Shown: positions 37,311 through 49,130 of the stretch, in pieces
Numbering within the stretch: position 1 is the first letter of the stretch
How the letters are laid out: each line of letters opens with the position of its first letter
Assembly: GCA_947683425.1 (NCBI GenBank)
Contig: CANTUQ010000083.1
Coordinates: forward strand, 2,941,001-3,005,000
DNA from: Excoecaria cochinchinensis
Taxonomy: Eukaryota; Streptophyta; Magnoliopsida; Malpighiales; Euphorbiaceae
Reading direction: 5' to 3'
Length of the DNA: 64,000 nt
The notes under the pieces: generated by a model
The model's database searches: none
The model's input: the letters and a program-made list of their open reading frames with translations, nothing else
Told to the model about the DNA's origin: nothing
Translations under genes and position numbers: made by a program

Positions 37311-39757
37311 TGTAACAACCCAAAATAGGCCCTAGGAGAATTTCCAAGGATTTTTGCATTAAAATGGGGCATTATTGTAATTGTGCAAGTGTTAAATTGA
37401 TTATTTTGGACTAAATTAAAGAAGAACTAAAGTGGTTAAATGAAAGATTTTATTTAGTGATCAAAAGGAAATTTAACAAGGACCAAGTGAAATAATAGTC
37501 AAGAATTTGGTAAGTCTAGCCAATAGGAGAGTGACACCTAGCTTGGTGGTTGGATTTAATGTGGGAAGAAGAAAGGAAGAAAGAGGAGAAGGCAAAATCA
37601 GATTTTTGGCCTTTGCTTTCCCTCTTCCTGCGTGACTCTCACATTTCCTCTCCTTCTCCTTTCATTTTCTGCTCCTCACTTCTCCTTCTTGGTTGGATCT
37701 TCAAGGTTCTAAGTGGATTTTTAGGGGATTAAAAGCTGGTTTGAAGAGGTAAGTAGAGTGACTATCTTCTTCTTCTCCTTCTTCTATACGTTAGGGTTGA
37801 GTTTTGGATTATTTGGGTTTTGATTCAAGTGTTTGCTGGTTTGATTTGTGCAAGAATTAGAAGATAAGAGTAAGAGCAAGGGAAAAGAGAAGGTTGGGTC
37901 TTGATCAAGAATATCATAGAGCTGCAATTTTGAAGGTTTGGGAGTTATTTGAGTTTTGGTTGTGTTTTGATAGTTTTGAATTTCTGAAAACTTTGAATAG
38001 TTATATGTGTTTTATATGTATGTTTGAGTTGAGTTTGAGTATATTTATATGATATGTTATATGTAATCTTGGTATATGATGATTGAGACATGGATTTGCA
38101 TGAGTAAGAGCAAAATTGGTGTGTATGAGATTTTGTTGAGTAATTTGCTAATTATTGCTTTTATCAAGTGTTAAAGGTTGTTAAGATGATTATAAGCATG
38201 AGTAGAGTCCATATGCTTAGATATTTGAAGTTATATGCATAAGATGCTGATGTTGAGTTTGAAACAAATGAGTTTTCTGCAAAAATCTGGGTTTGGAATG
38301 ATTTACACGGTGGTAAGGGATTCCCATACCGCCGTGTAAACACATTCTGGATTGGTGATTTTGCTGGTCCGTCAAACCACACGGCGGTAAGGATATTCCA
38401 TACCACCGTGTAACTGCTCTCGAGACATGTTCACTTCCTGACTCGGCATGTTACACGGTGGTCAAGCCTTCTTTGACCACCGTGTAAGATGTCTTACACG
38501 GCGGTAAGGATCTATCATATCGCCGTGAAAGCCCTGTTTTTCCAAAATGTTATTTTGAGACCCCTTTTTAATGGTTTTCATCCATGAATTATGATTGAGC
38601 ATGCATTGTTAAATCATTTCTTGATAATTTAAAGAACTTTATGAATTATATGCTTGTTCAATTGATGAGTTGTTATATGAAATGTATTGCTATTCTTGCA
38701 ATGTGATATATTACGTGAGTTATGCTATATGTTTGATCGGTTGGTTGACCTTATATGTATATAGATAAGATGCTCCTATAAGTATATGTGTATATGGATG
38801 ATGTTTATAGGATTTAAAAAGAGTCGGTTTGAGCCTGAATGGTCATAGTAGTGGGTAGATAAGCACTTATCAAGGGTAGTGTGAGTGCAGCTGCTACGTA
38901 TTATATGCGAGCCCCGTTTGGGTCATAAAAGATGTTTGAGATTCGTGTCTCTATATGCTTGGATACTGTGTCCTATCAGTATCAATAATTATAAGATATT
39001 TCGAAACTCATATCTCTATATGCTTGGATAATGTGTCCTATCAATATCAATTATACCTGTATCCACCTCTAGTGTATGTTCAGGCTAGTACACGTCTTTC
39101 ATGAATAAGTTGTACGGTAATATAGTTATATGATAAGTTAGTACTTGAATTCGTGATTAAGGTTATGATGCTCATTTTACTGATAAGTGTATATGTAGTG
39201 TTTTTATATGTTTTTGCATAAGCAATAAAATGAGACTCATTATGTTACATTTGAGATGCTTACATTATCTTATGCATGCCTGTAAGTGTAATTTATGTTA
39301 GTGTGCTTGTAGGCAGTCATATATATTGTATGTATATGTGTTGTTCTTAGTGTTGTTCCTCCTCGCTAAGCGTTATCGCTTAGCACGGGTTGTTTTTCCG
39401 TATAAGTGGCAGGTTTGGTTTGGAGTCGGTCATCTGCAGGTTGGCCACTAGAAGTTCCAGTTGTAGTTTTTGTCTTTTGCTATAGTGTATTGTCCTTAAT
39501 TTTGTATATGGAAATGTAAGAGATTTCGAGCAAGCTAGTATATTTGTAGTAATATGTATTGGAATATTTTTGATATGTATATGTATATGTTTCAGTAAAA
39601 GAATGCTTTTGTAATTTTGATCTCTTAAGGATTTAATGTTCCCGCATTAGATGTATGCATTAACTTTTGCTTCCGTGTAAGATGTACTTAAGTATATAAG
39701 TTGTTTTGTGTGTGTAGCATTCCGGTATCCTTCCAATGGGGATATCGGGGTGATACA
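37311..39757 (+). mobile_element. Gypsy solo LTR, 2447 bp
   Basis: It starts TGTAACAACCC and ends GGGGTGATACA, the usual termini of Tekay/Del-type Gypsy LTRs. It is flanked by a perfect 5-bp target duplication CTAAC (37306-37310 and 39758-39762). There is no internal coding region, so it is the product of LTR-LTR recombination. A small hairpin CGCTAAGCG...CGCTTAGC lies near 39363. The orientation is assigned from the TGTAAC end and is tentative. It sits a few bases upstream of the TATA box of the older LTR. Confidence 0.88.
38302..38531. repeat. Array of four hairpins sharing one stem
   Basis: Four inverted repeats with the stem TTACACGGYGGT / ACCRCCGTGTAA and different loops: 38302-38340, about 38379-38413, 38451-38487 (perfect 15-bp stem, 7-base loop) and about 38494-38531 (imperfect). 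They are GC-rich islands in AT-rich DNA inside the Gypsy solo LTR. Confidence 0.85.
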
Positions 39758-39950
39758 CTAACTCTATAAAAGGGGGAATCCAAGTATATTTTTCTGGCTT
39801 GATTCCTTTGCCAGTTACAATACCCATATTATCGTCAATTTTTCTGACTTGACTGTCGGAATATCCTTGATCAGAAACCCGCCGGAGTTCTTTATTTTCA
39901 GGTGACCATTCCAAGCTGCTAGCTCAGGAATTTTGGATCGTCATCATTTT

Positions 39951-41976
39951 CTGAGCAGCAAGCCATTCCTCTACCCTCCATCTTTCAGCGGAGCTCTCAA
40001 AGGTACTCATGGTAAAGAAAGAGATGAAGAAAGAAATGGTACAAACCTGAAATAATGATAATAGCAACATCAATTTCGATTGAGATTTTAATAATAATAT
40101 TAACATATCATGATAAAAAGAAGAATTTTGGGGGAGAATAATATTGGAATTTGTGTATAAGAGGACACTATTATCAAAAATAGTGTATAAAATCTAGTAT
40201 CAAATAAATAAAAAACGAATCATTAACAATATATCAAAAATTGAGAAGAAAGAAATAAATCAATATAATATATGTAAACTTACACTTGAATGGGAGAAAG
40301 AAAAGCCAAAGATCCAAAATTTCAAAATGTTAAAAAAAATAGATTTTTTTTTCTAAATTGAGCAGGAAAGAAAGAACATGGGAAAAGCTGTACGAAATAG
40401 GAAATAGAAGCAAGAGTTTAATTGGGTTGAAATTCTAAAAGATAAAGATTTATAAAGAGTATTTTATTTATATTGAAAAAAAAAACTGTCTTTTATCTTA
40501 AATAATATAAATAATAAAATATATAAATACATATATTTAAAAAAACGGGATATCACATTAGGAAACCTAAATTGTATATTATATAATGAAAACATATTTA
40601 AATTATATGATAAAATGTAACTCGATATTTAAAAAATAAAAGAAATGCAATATAGACCTACAATTCAGACAATTTTAATTATATAATAAAAATAAATATT
40701 AGTTTCTATAAAATTCGATTGGTTCAATTATTTTGCAGATTTTAAACTCACAAACTAAAGCCAAATCAAGTAACTAAAATTTATAATAATAATAATAATA
40801 GTAATAATCGAATAACCAAATAATCCAACCGAACAATTTATTTCCAGCATTTCGGTTCGATTATCTTATTAGAACTGACCTATATTGTTTTTTTTTTCTT
40901 TTTCTTTTTTCTAACAGGAGCGTGTGTTCATGCTCTGCTGACAACTCCTTGAATGGATAACTGATTGACTAGTCTGACCGAGTGGGTTTGGTTCAAAAAC
41001 CGTACTCACTCGTCGTTTGGATCTAATTTCTAATTTCTAGTCCTTTCTTCTTGCTTTATTTATTGGCTTTGACTATTCCAATTAATGCTTTGCTTCAAAA
41101 CCTCTCCCAAAGTTTTTCTTTTAATTTAGAAATCATATGTTATTCAAATAATTGACAGTTTGACTATTTTTACAATTGATTAGAATTTAAATTTCATTTT
41201 TTTTTTGGCTCCAAAACAATATACTATCAAAGAAAAGTACATCTCAATTTATTTATAATCCGTAAAACATGTCCATGTATATTTCAATCCAAGTTCATTC
41301 GGTCAAAGAACATACCACCTAAAAATAATATGTGTGAATATGAATAAAATTCTAATAGCATATCATATATATCAACCCCACGCAATTCCAACGCCTCCCC
41401 TAGTTGTATGATTAGGTGATTCTTTAACTATATTTTCAATTTTTTTTTGTGCTAAAAAATGGCAATCGAAGCAGGTGGGACGGATTCAAATTTAAATCAC
41501 TTTGGATCAGTTTTTTTTATTTCAAATTTTTCATATTGCCATTTTTAGATATTTTTGGATCGGATTGCTTCTTTTTTGGGTTGGTCTCATGTCACAATTA
41601 GAATTAAAAATCAAACTAAAAACCACCTATCGGATAGTATATCGGATCGAAATCAATTTAATATATTTGATTTGATTTTAAAATAAAAATTTGGTTATAT
41701 CGATATAGTTTTAAATATCTAAAAACTACTAAAATTGAACTAACTGAATTTTTTGTAAAATTACGTCATTTTTATGCTAGAGTTAGGAGGCTGACGGTGA
41801 TGGAGGATGAACAACAGCGGAGAGAATAAAAGGTTAAAAAGTTAGGAATTTGAAACTATGGCAATATATAAAAAATTGGGTTACATGTTCGGGTTTCAAG
41901 TGTTTTCAAGCAAACTTTTTGGATTTCAGATTGAGTTTGACTCTAAATTTTTTGAGGTTATTGAGGTTCATATTAC
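39951..41976. other. AT-rich intergenic DNA, includes first copy of a 0.55-kb repeat
   Basis: No gene seen. 40555-41120 is duplicated at about 42960-43481 (separate entry). The rest is AT-rich with short degenerate CGGATCGGAT words. Confidence 0.5.
40555..41120 (+). repeat. Dispersed direct repeat, copy 1
   Basis: Matches about 42960-43481 at roughly 85-90% by eye, sharing CTGACAACTCCTT, CTAGTCTGACCGAGTGGGTT and CTTTGACTATTCCAATTAA. No ends, coding region or target duplication were recognised. It could be two copies of an unknown transposon or a segmental duplication. Confidence 0.8.
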
Positions 41977-42607
41977 TAGGGGTGAGTATGGTCGGTTAAT
42001 CGGTCCATGAGCGTCAGTCCATTAATATCGGTTTTTTGAAATTCCAGTCCATTAACCAGTCTATTACCATCGGTTCACCAGTCTATCGGTTTCGGATTTT
42101 CGGATCGGTTACCCAATATTTTTCGGTTAACCACTATAATTATAAATATATTCATAAATAAAATTAAAATGTTCAAGATACTTAAAAATTAAATTTTTTT
42201 CACTATAATATAACATTATTTTTAAAAATTAATATTTAATAAGTAAATATATTAACCGGTCCATAATTACTTTTAATTAAATAAATTGTTATACTTACTA
42301 ATAGCCAATTAAAAAAACTTAAAAACTTTAAAATAATTAGTATAATGAAAAAAAAGTATACGATCACCTTTAATTATGATAAATTGTTATATAAATTATT
42401 AAAAATTTAATAAATTAACTAAAAATTCGGTTTCGGTTCGGTTAACCAGTCACATGAGTCAAAAACCATTAACCAGTCCATTAATATCGGTTTTTTCAAA
42501 ATACTAGCCATTAAACAGTCCATTATAATCGGTTAACCAGTCCATCGGTTCGATTTCGAATTTTTTTTTCGGTTAACCAAGTCCATCGGTTTTTTTGCTC
42601 ACCCCTA
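41977..42607. mobile_element. hAT-like non-autonomous transposon, 631 bp
   Basis: The ends are TAGGGGTGAG and GCTCACCCCTA, an inverted repeat typical of hAT. The 8-bp target copies are CATATTAC (41969-41976) and CATATTAT (42608-42615), one mismatch. Subterminal regions on both sides hold many copies of GGTTAACCAGTCCATCGG-like words, which resemble clustered transposase-binding sites. No transposase is encoded. Confidence 0.78.
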
Positions 42608-43680
42608 CATATTATTATTTTTCTACGGATTTAGATCGGATAAAAAATTACTAGGTGAGCATTGTTAGATTCAATTTACCAACCAAAATAATTGAAAATT
42701 GAATTTGTTAAAAATCAAGGAATCATAACAAAAATAGTAAAGCTAAAATAATAATAAAAAAAATTTCAAGTCGATTTAAACTTTTTAATTTGACTCATTT
42801 ATAATATCTAAATTCATAAAAAATTTAATAAACTGTAAAAAAAAAATAAATAGTATTAATATTATGAAAACTTAAAAAACTCTAATTAATATGTAAAACA
42901 TAATTATATTTATATATTATTTACAAAATAAAACTTTGATTAGGAAAAGAGTACAACAGCGTTAAGAAACCTAAATTATACAATGAAAATAAAATGTATA
43001 TTGTATAAAATGTAACTCGATATTTAAAAAATAAAAGAAATGCAATATAGGCCTACAATTCTAAAAATTTTAATTATATAATAAAAATAAATATTATTTT
43101 CTATAAAATTCGATTGGTTTAATTATTCCGCAGATTTTAAACTCACAAACTAAAGCCAAATCAAATAACTAAAATTTATAAAAAAAATAATAATAATCAA
43201 ATAACCAAATAATCCAACCAAACAATTTATTTCCATAATTTCGATTCGTTGTTTTGTTTTCCTTTTTCTAACAGGAGCATATGTTCACGCTCTACTGACA
43301 ACTCCTTAAATGCGCAACTGATTGGCTAGTCTGACCGAGTGGGTTTGATTTAAAAACTGCACTCACTCTTCCGTTTGGATCTAATTTCTAATTTCTAGTC
43401 ATTTCTTCTTGCTTTTATTTATTGGCTTTGACTATTCCAATTAATGCTTTACTTCAAAACCTCTCCCAAAGTTTGTCTTTTAAAATTACTGTTTTTTTTT
43501 CCCGAATATTCAATTGAAAGATTTTAATTATTTTTTAATGATAAGAAAAATAAAAATGACTAAATGTTGACATTTACCTTAAAATGTGATTTTAACTTTT
43601 TAAAGCTGAGTCATGCACGGAACAATCGTCTTTTCCTTCAATTAACATTTCTATCATTTTGATTACTTTTTTTTCCTCTT
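42608..43680. other. AT-rich DNA, includes second copy of the 0.55-kb repeat
   Basis: 42960-43481 is the second copy of the repeat at 40555-41120. No gene seen. Confidence 0.5.
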
Positions 43681-43770
43681 CTTGTAAGGGGTGTCATATT
43701 TCTCTCATGGTTTGAGAGGTTTGTTCTTGTAAGGGATGTCGTATTTCTGTCATGTTTTGAGAGGTTTGTT
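43681..43770 (+). repeat. Two 45-bp tandem monomers at the LINE 5' end
   Basis: CTTGTAAGGGGTGTCATATT... (43681-43725) is followed by a close copy (43726-43770). It lies just before the LINE ORF1 remnant and could be part of its 5' UTR promoter. Confidence 0.6.
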
Positions 43771-43820
43771 CTTGTTTATGTAATAGATATTTTTCTGTTT
43801 AACCGTGTGTGGTGTTTCTA

Positions 43821-44688
43821 ATGGAAGATCATATGGCAAATTTATCTTTGTCAAAGGAGGAAGAGGTAGGGTCGGATGTGGACGTTGGAGAAAAAGAGGA
43901 GGTTGAAGATCAATATGTGTTATGTCTTCTGGGGTGTTTCTTAACTAAGAAGGCCATTAACTTTAATGCTATGAGAAATCAAACGACATGTTTATTGAGA
44001 CCAGGAAGAGGGTTATGTGTTAAGGAGATTGAAAGAAACCTCTTTATGTTTAAGTTTTCCATATTATTGATCTTAATCGAGTTATTGAGGAGGGACCATG
44101 GAGTTATGATAATTATGTATTACTTGTGCACCGTATGAAGGAGGGAGAGATCCCTAGTCAAGTTTCAATGAACTTTGTAGACTTTTGGGTGCAAGTTTTC
44201 GACCTTCCTGTGGGTTTTATGACATCTTTGGTTGGAAAGGGGCTTGGGTATTCTTGGTACATTCCTTGAATATGATTCTAGTAATAATTCTAGCATCTGG
44301 AGAAGGTATATGCGATTGAGAGTTCGAATTGATGTCAGGAAACCTTTAAAGCACTTTAAAAAGATCAGAAGGAACGGAGGGCAGTGGACAGTAGTTAATT
44401 TTAAGTATGAGCGTTTAGGAGTGTTTTATTATATTTGTGGGCTCCTTAGCCATATGGATCGTTTTTGCGAACAATGCTTTGTGTCCCCTGAAGAAGAGAT
44501 CAAGCGAGAATGGGGAGCCTGGTTGAAAGCTTTTGTACGACGGATGGATAGTAGTGGAAGCCGGTGGCTGAGAGATGATGAGGGTAGGGCAGAGATGGTG
44601 GATGGTGGGAAACTATCAGACTTAGCGGGATTCAAGGGATCTGTTGATTCAAAAAAAATGATAGATATGGTGGGAGCTTGATCAATGA
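43821..44688 (+). pseudogene. LINE ORF1 remnant (DUF4283 / zinc-knuckle type)
   Basis: The start MEDHMANLSLSKEEE is at 43821. Frame shifts near 44040-44140 and 44240 separate it from 44232-44681, which holds RVRIDVRKPLKHFKKI, then FKYERLGVFYYICGLLSHMDRFC. The latter is the plant LINE gag knuckle with its first cysteine replaced. The domain order matches ORF1 of plant L1 elements, thought to bind RNA. Not translatable as one protein. Confidence 0.75.
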
Positions 44689-45026
44689 CTTAATCAAGGA
44701 GCTGAGATAGGTAAGACATTTATAGGTGTGCAATCTCTATATGGAAAACAGGAGGGTTGTTCAAAAGTTATGACAAATAATACTGGAGAGGTTGTGTTAG
44801 TGGGTCATACAGATGGGCTTGAAAGTGATGGGCTTAGTATAAATGAGGAAAGAAAGAGGAGAATGGCTGGGCTTGACCAAGACACTCAGATTGAGTGTAT
44901 GGTTTTGGATAAAGATTTTGAGGTGGTAGTGTCCAATTTGGTTGTCAACTTCGCAGAAGAACGTGTTGTTAACAGCTTGGTAATTCCTTCAACGGAGAGA
45001 CATGAGATGCAGGTCCGCTGACAGCC

Positions 45027-45945
45027 ATGAAAACAGTTTGCTGGAACTACTAAGGTATGGGCAACTCTCGTGCAGTTAGGGAGTTAGGCGAGTTAGTAAA
45101 GTCTCGTAGGCTCGAGATAATGTTCCTAATTGAAACACTGTCACATGCAGCAGATTAAAGTTTGTACGTAGGAAGTTGAAGTTTGATAAAGTTTTTTCGG
45201 TGGACAGGTTGGGTAGAGGAGGTGGTATAGCAGTGTTGTGGAATGGTGCTAATATTTTTGTTTCTGGGTATTCTTCAAACCATCTTGACTTATTGGTCAA
45301 CGAAAAGGAGATTGGTGATTGGAGATTGACTTGTTACTATGGTTACCCATAACGTAGCAGGCGTAGTAAAGCTTGGAATTTATTACGACAGTTAGCCTCG
45401 ATTTCTGATATTCCATGGTGTATTATTGGTGATTTCAATGATATGCTTAGTGTTGATGATAAGGAAGGAAGGGTACCTCATCCACAAAGTTTATTGATAG
45501 GTTTTAAGAGTACTATTGATGACTGTAATGTGGTTGAATTGCCTTTACATGGTGCTCGATTTACATGGGAGAGGGGAAGGGGTTCCATGAATTTTGTCCG
45601 TGAAAGACTTGATAGAGCTTTTGTTTCTAGTAGTTGGTTAACTTTACATCCATTGTGTAATTTAATGAGCTTAGTTGCAGGAGTTTCAGATCATACTCCA
45701 CTTCTCTTGGATACTCGTGTGATTGTTGGATGGAGAAAGGCTTATCGTTTCAAATTTGAGAATGCTTGGTTACTTAAGGATGGATTTTCTGATATGGTTT
45801 ACGGGGTGTTGGAGAGATCTATTGGTTCGGATGTTTTATCCAGGTTGGCCATGTGTTCATCGTCTATGGGAGAGTGGGGTAAGACGTTCCAGCAGAAGTT
45901 TCGAATTCAGATTAAAGCATGCAAAGAAAGACTGGGATTTCTTTA
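45027..45945 (+). pseudogene. LINE AP-endonuclease remnant
   Basis: Coding traces start near 45027 (ATGAAAACAGTTTGC) with several stops. They continue in 45443-45945, which contains GDFND-type (just upstream, IIGDFNDML), LHGARFTWERG, RERLDRAF and SDHTPLLL, the catalytic and DNA-contact motifs of the exonuclease/endonuclease family. It would nick target DNA in an active element. Confidence 0.8.
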
Positions 45946-46096
45946 GGAAAAAAGGGAGCTTGAAGCAGTTGAGGAGTTTTCTCGGAGGAAAGAGCAGCTA
46001 TCAACTTTACTTCTTCAAGAAGAGTCTTTTTGGCAGCAGAGAACTAAAGTATTTTGGTTATCTGGTGGAGATAAAAACACTCATTTCTTCCATGCC

Positions 46097-47113
46097 ATGG
46101 CAACTACTAGAAAACGAGTCAATGAAGTTCATAAGTTGATGGATGATGATGGTAATTGGTTTTCTAATAATTCTGAGTTATGTAATATTGCTCATAATTA
46201 TTTTACAAAATTATTTACTGCTTCTACTTGCAATAATGGCCATATTGCATCATTGGTTTCTAGTTGTGTTTCGTTGGAAGATAATACTATGTTGATTGCT
46301 CCTTTTAACTTTCATGACTTTCAAGTGGCTATTTCTCAAATGCATCCTGATAAAAGTCCTGGGCCTGATGGATTAAATACTAGTTTTTATCAAAAATTCT
46401 GGCCAATTTTAGGTAACGATATTTTTTTAGCATGTACGGGCTGGTTGGAGAGAAAGGAATTTTCTGCTCAGTTGAATGATACTTTGATTACTCTAATTCC
46501 AAAATGTGAGGTGCCAAATTCTATGAAGGATCTTAGACCAATTGCTCTGTGTAATGTTATTTATAAGATTATTGCAAAAGTTTTGGCTAATCGGTTGAAG
46601 AAAGTTCTTCCGAAAATTATCTCAAAGTTCCAATCTGCGTTTGTTCCAGGACGGTCTATTATTGACAATGTTATTGTAGCGTTTGAGACCCTGCATTTCA
46701 TGAAAAGGAAGACTAGGGGTAAGGTTGGTCATGCAGCCTTGAAAATTGATATTAGTAAAGCATATGACAGGGTTGATTGGAATTATTTGAGGACTATTAT
46801 GGTTAATATGGGTTTTGCAGCTGATTGGATTGATCTGATCATGCTTTGTGTAACTACTGTATCTTTTAAAGTTTTAATGAATGGTGAGGAAGTGGGACCA
46901 ATTTCTCCTAGTCGAGGTCTTAGACAAGGAGATCCACTCTCTCCCTATTTATTTATTCTTTGTGTCGAGGGGCTTTCCATAGCAATTAAAAGAGCAGAGT
47001 ATAATGGTTTGTTACATGGGTGTAAAGTGAGTCGAGGAGCACCGAGTGTCTCTCATCTATTTTTTGCAGATGACAGTTTTCTCTTTTTCAGAGCTACTCA
47101 GGAAGAATATGGG
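46097..47113 (+). pseudogene. LINE reverse transcriptase, N-terminal part, broken by Copia
   Basis: Well preserved RT: SPGPDGLNTSFYQKFW, LRPIALCNVIYKIIAKVLANR, FQSAFVPGRSI, KIDISKAYDRVDW, GLRQGDPLSPYLF and the catalytic FADDS (F-A-D-D box). The frame runs straight into the Copia LTR at 47114. The region from about 45946 to 46096 carries the upstream part in another frame. Confidence 0.92.
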
Positions 47114-47579
47114 TGTTGTGGAAACTCGGGTTGATTTCCACCAAATTCACCTCGAACACTATTGAGCAGGTGAATAAAGCGTAAACGATTGTACTGACAA
47201 ATCACACAAGGTAAAATTCCCAAAACAGAATTTTCCTAAGTAATTTAACAGCACAATAATTCACTAACAATATACCCGATAATAGCTATTAAATAGACAA
47301 ATAAAGAACACCAAAATTTAACGAGGTTCGGCCAATTATGCCTACGTCCTCGGACACTACTAATATTATATTTCACTATTTCAAAAAAATAATACAAGTG
47401 AAATATTTACTAATTGCCTTAGAAAGATCGGCAAATTTGGGATGGATTGAATTAGGAAATGAGGGCTATATTTATAGCATTACAATTCCCCCATTCCCTC
47501 ATAAATTCCCGATGTGGGATTCACTCAACAATCCCATTTGTCAACAATTAACACAAATTGTCAACAATTGGATGAGCCA
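47114..47579 (-). repeat. 3' LTR of the second Copia, 20 bp short
   Basis: 466 bp shared with the right LTR. A TATA box CTATAAATA lies on the minus strand near 47467-47476. Its inner edge ends GAGCCA and joins directly to a purine tract (GTGGAGG on the minus strand), without the 20 terminal bases present in the other LTR. Confidence 0.88.
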
Positions 47580-47652
47580 CCTCCACATTTTTAAATTTTT
47601 CATAAAACTCAACTTTAGTAATGTCATCAAATGCGCTTCAAAGCGCACAACT

Positions 47653-48477
47653 TCAACTCTTAACAATATTGATCAAGCCCAAACAGTGTTGCAACTTGAC
47701 CGCAGTCACTACTTTTGTGAACATATCAGCAGGATTATCAGTGGTCCTAATCTTCTGGATTGTTACTCCACCTTCTCCTAGAACCTCTCGTACAAAGTGA
47801 TAACGAATATCGATATGCTTCGTCCTTGCATGGTAAACTTGATTCTTTGCCAAATGAATAGCACTCTGACTATCACAATGCACTTTGATGTGCTTCTGTT
47901 GAACCCCTAATTCACCAAGCAACCCTTGAAGCCAAATTGCCTCCTTCACAGCCTCTGTAACTGCCATATACTCTGCCTTCGTAGTGGACAAAGCAACTAT
48001 TGACTGTAAAGTAGACTTCCAACTAACTGGTGCCTTCGCAAGAGTAAACACATAACCAGTAATTGATCGCCGTTTGTCCAAATCACTAGCATAGTCGGAA
48101 TCACAATATCCAACTACACATTGACCATCTTGATCATCTCGCTGAAATACCAAACCAACATCTACGGTGTTCAGAATGTACCGCAGAATCCATTTCACAG
48201 CTTGCCAATGTTCCTTTCCTGGATCATGCATATACCTGCTCACAACCCCAACTGCCTGAGAAATGTCGAGCCTTGTACACACCATAGCATACATCAAGCT
48301 ACCAACAGTATTTGCATACAGTACTTTTGTCATGTATTCTCGTTCTGCTTCATTCTTTGGAGACAAAGATGCACTGAGCTTGAAATGAGGAGCAAGAGGA
48401 GTACTAACAGGTTTTGACTTTTCATTCATGCAAAACGCTTTAGCACTTTTCTCAGATACTGTTTCTGAGTCAAACAA
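47653..48477 (-). pseudogene. Copia RNase H domain, frameshifted from RT
   Basis: An open frame of 274 residues with KPVSTPLAPHFKLS, VGSLMYAMVCTRLDI, VVGYCDSDYASDLDKRRSI, SIVALSTTKAEYMA, VHCDSQSAIHLAKN and ARTKHIDIRYHF: the complete Copia RNase H, with the catalytic D, E and D residues visible. It is joined to the upstream RT frame by a one-base loss near 48440, so it is not made as part of the polyprotein. Confidence 0.92.
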
Positions 48478-49130
48478 AGTCTCCCCAATTCCCTATCTCT
48501 GCTTATCTCCATACCGAGAATCTTCTTGGCTTCACCTAGATCCTTTATTTCGAACTCCCTGTTCAGCTGAGTCTTCAACTTCTCAATCTCTGTCAGACTC
48601 TTGGAAGCTATCAACATACCATCAACATAAAGAAGAAGATATATGTAGGATCCGTCTTGTAGCTTGCGCAAATACACACAATGATCATATTTGCTTCTTG
48701 TGTACTTCTGCCCCATCATAAACTTGTCAAATCGTTTGTACCACTGTCTCGGAGATTGCTTCAATCCGTACAATGATTTTTCAAGCTTGCACACCATAGC
48801 ATCTTTTCCAGCAACTTTAAATCCTTCGGGCTGAACCATATAGATTTCCTCCTCCAAATCACCATGTAAAAATGCAGTTTTTACATCCAACTGAACTAGT
48901 TCCATATCCAATTGTGCTACCAAAGCCAACAAAATTCGAATGGAGGAATGTTTTACAACTGGAGAAAAAACTTCATTATAGTCAATTCCCTCCGTCTGAG
49001 CGTAGCCTTTAGCCACCAGCCTTGCTTTGTAGCGCACATCATCCTTATCAGGAAATCCATCTTTCTTTGCATATACCCATTTGCACCCAATTGCCTTCTT
49101 TCCCTTCGGCAGAGTAGCTAACTCCCACGT
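48426..49130 (-). pseudogene. Copia reverse transcriptase
   Basis: The open part 49037-48426 has YKARLVAKGYAQTEGIDY, VKTAFLHGDLEEEIYM, SLYGLKQSPRQWYKRFD and LLYVDGMLIA. The catalytic YVDD box reads YVDG, so activity would be lost even without the other lesions. A stop at 49131-49133 closes the frame upstream. Confidence 0.92.

Larger units (their letters stand above)
36918..39950 (+). mobile_element. Older LTR (Gypsy-like) interrupted by a younger solo LTR
   Basis: The outer sequence 36918-37310 plus 39758 to about 39950 reads as one LTR. It starts TGATAACCGAACAC, has a TATA box TCTATAAAAGG at about 39763-39773, then a leader with TTGACTGTCGGAATATCC resembling the R/U5 of many plant LTRs. 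The 3' limit is approximate and no partner LTR was found. A minus-strand frame across 39660-40010 is taken as a shadow, since it carries an internal TGA and resembles no family I know. Confidence 0.5.

Noticed and set aside
38302..38531. Regularly spaced palindromes resembling a CRISPR array
   Set aside because: Only four units, inverted repeats with variable loops, in a plant LTR; no direct repeat-spacer structure.
39660..40106. Minus-strand frames that look protein-like across the LTR junction
   Set aside because: An in-frame TGA splits them, part lies in the Gypsy LTR, no family is recognised, and the plus strand reads better as LTR with a TATA box.
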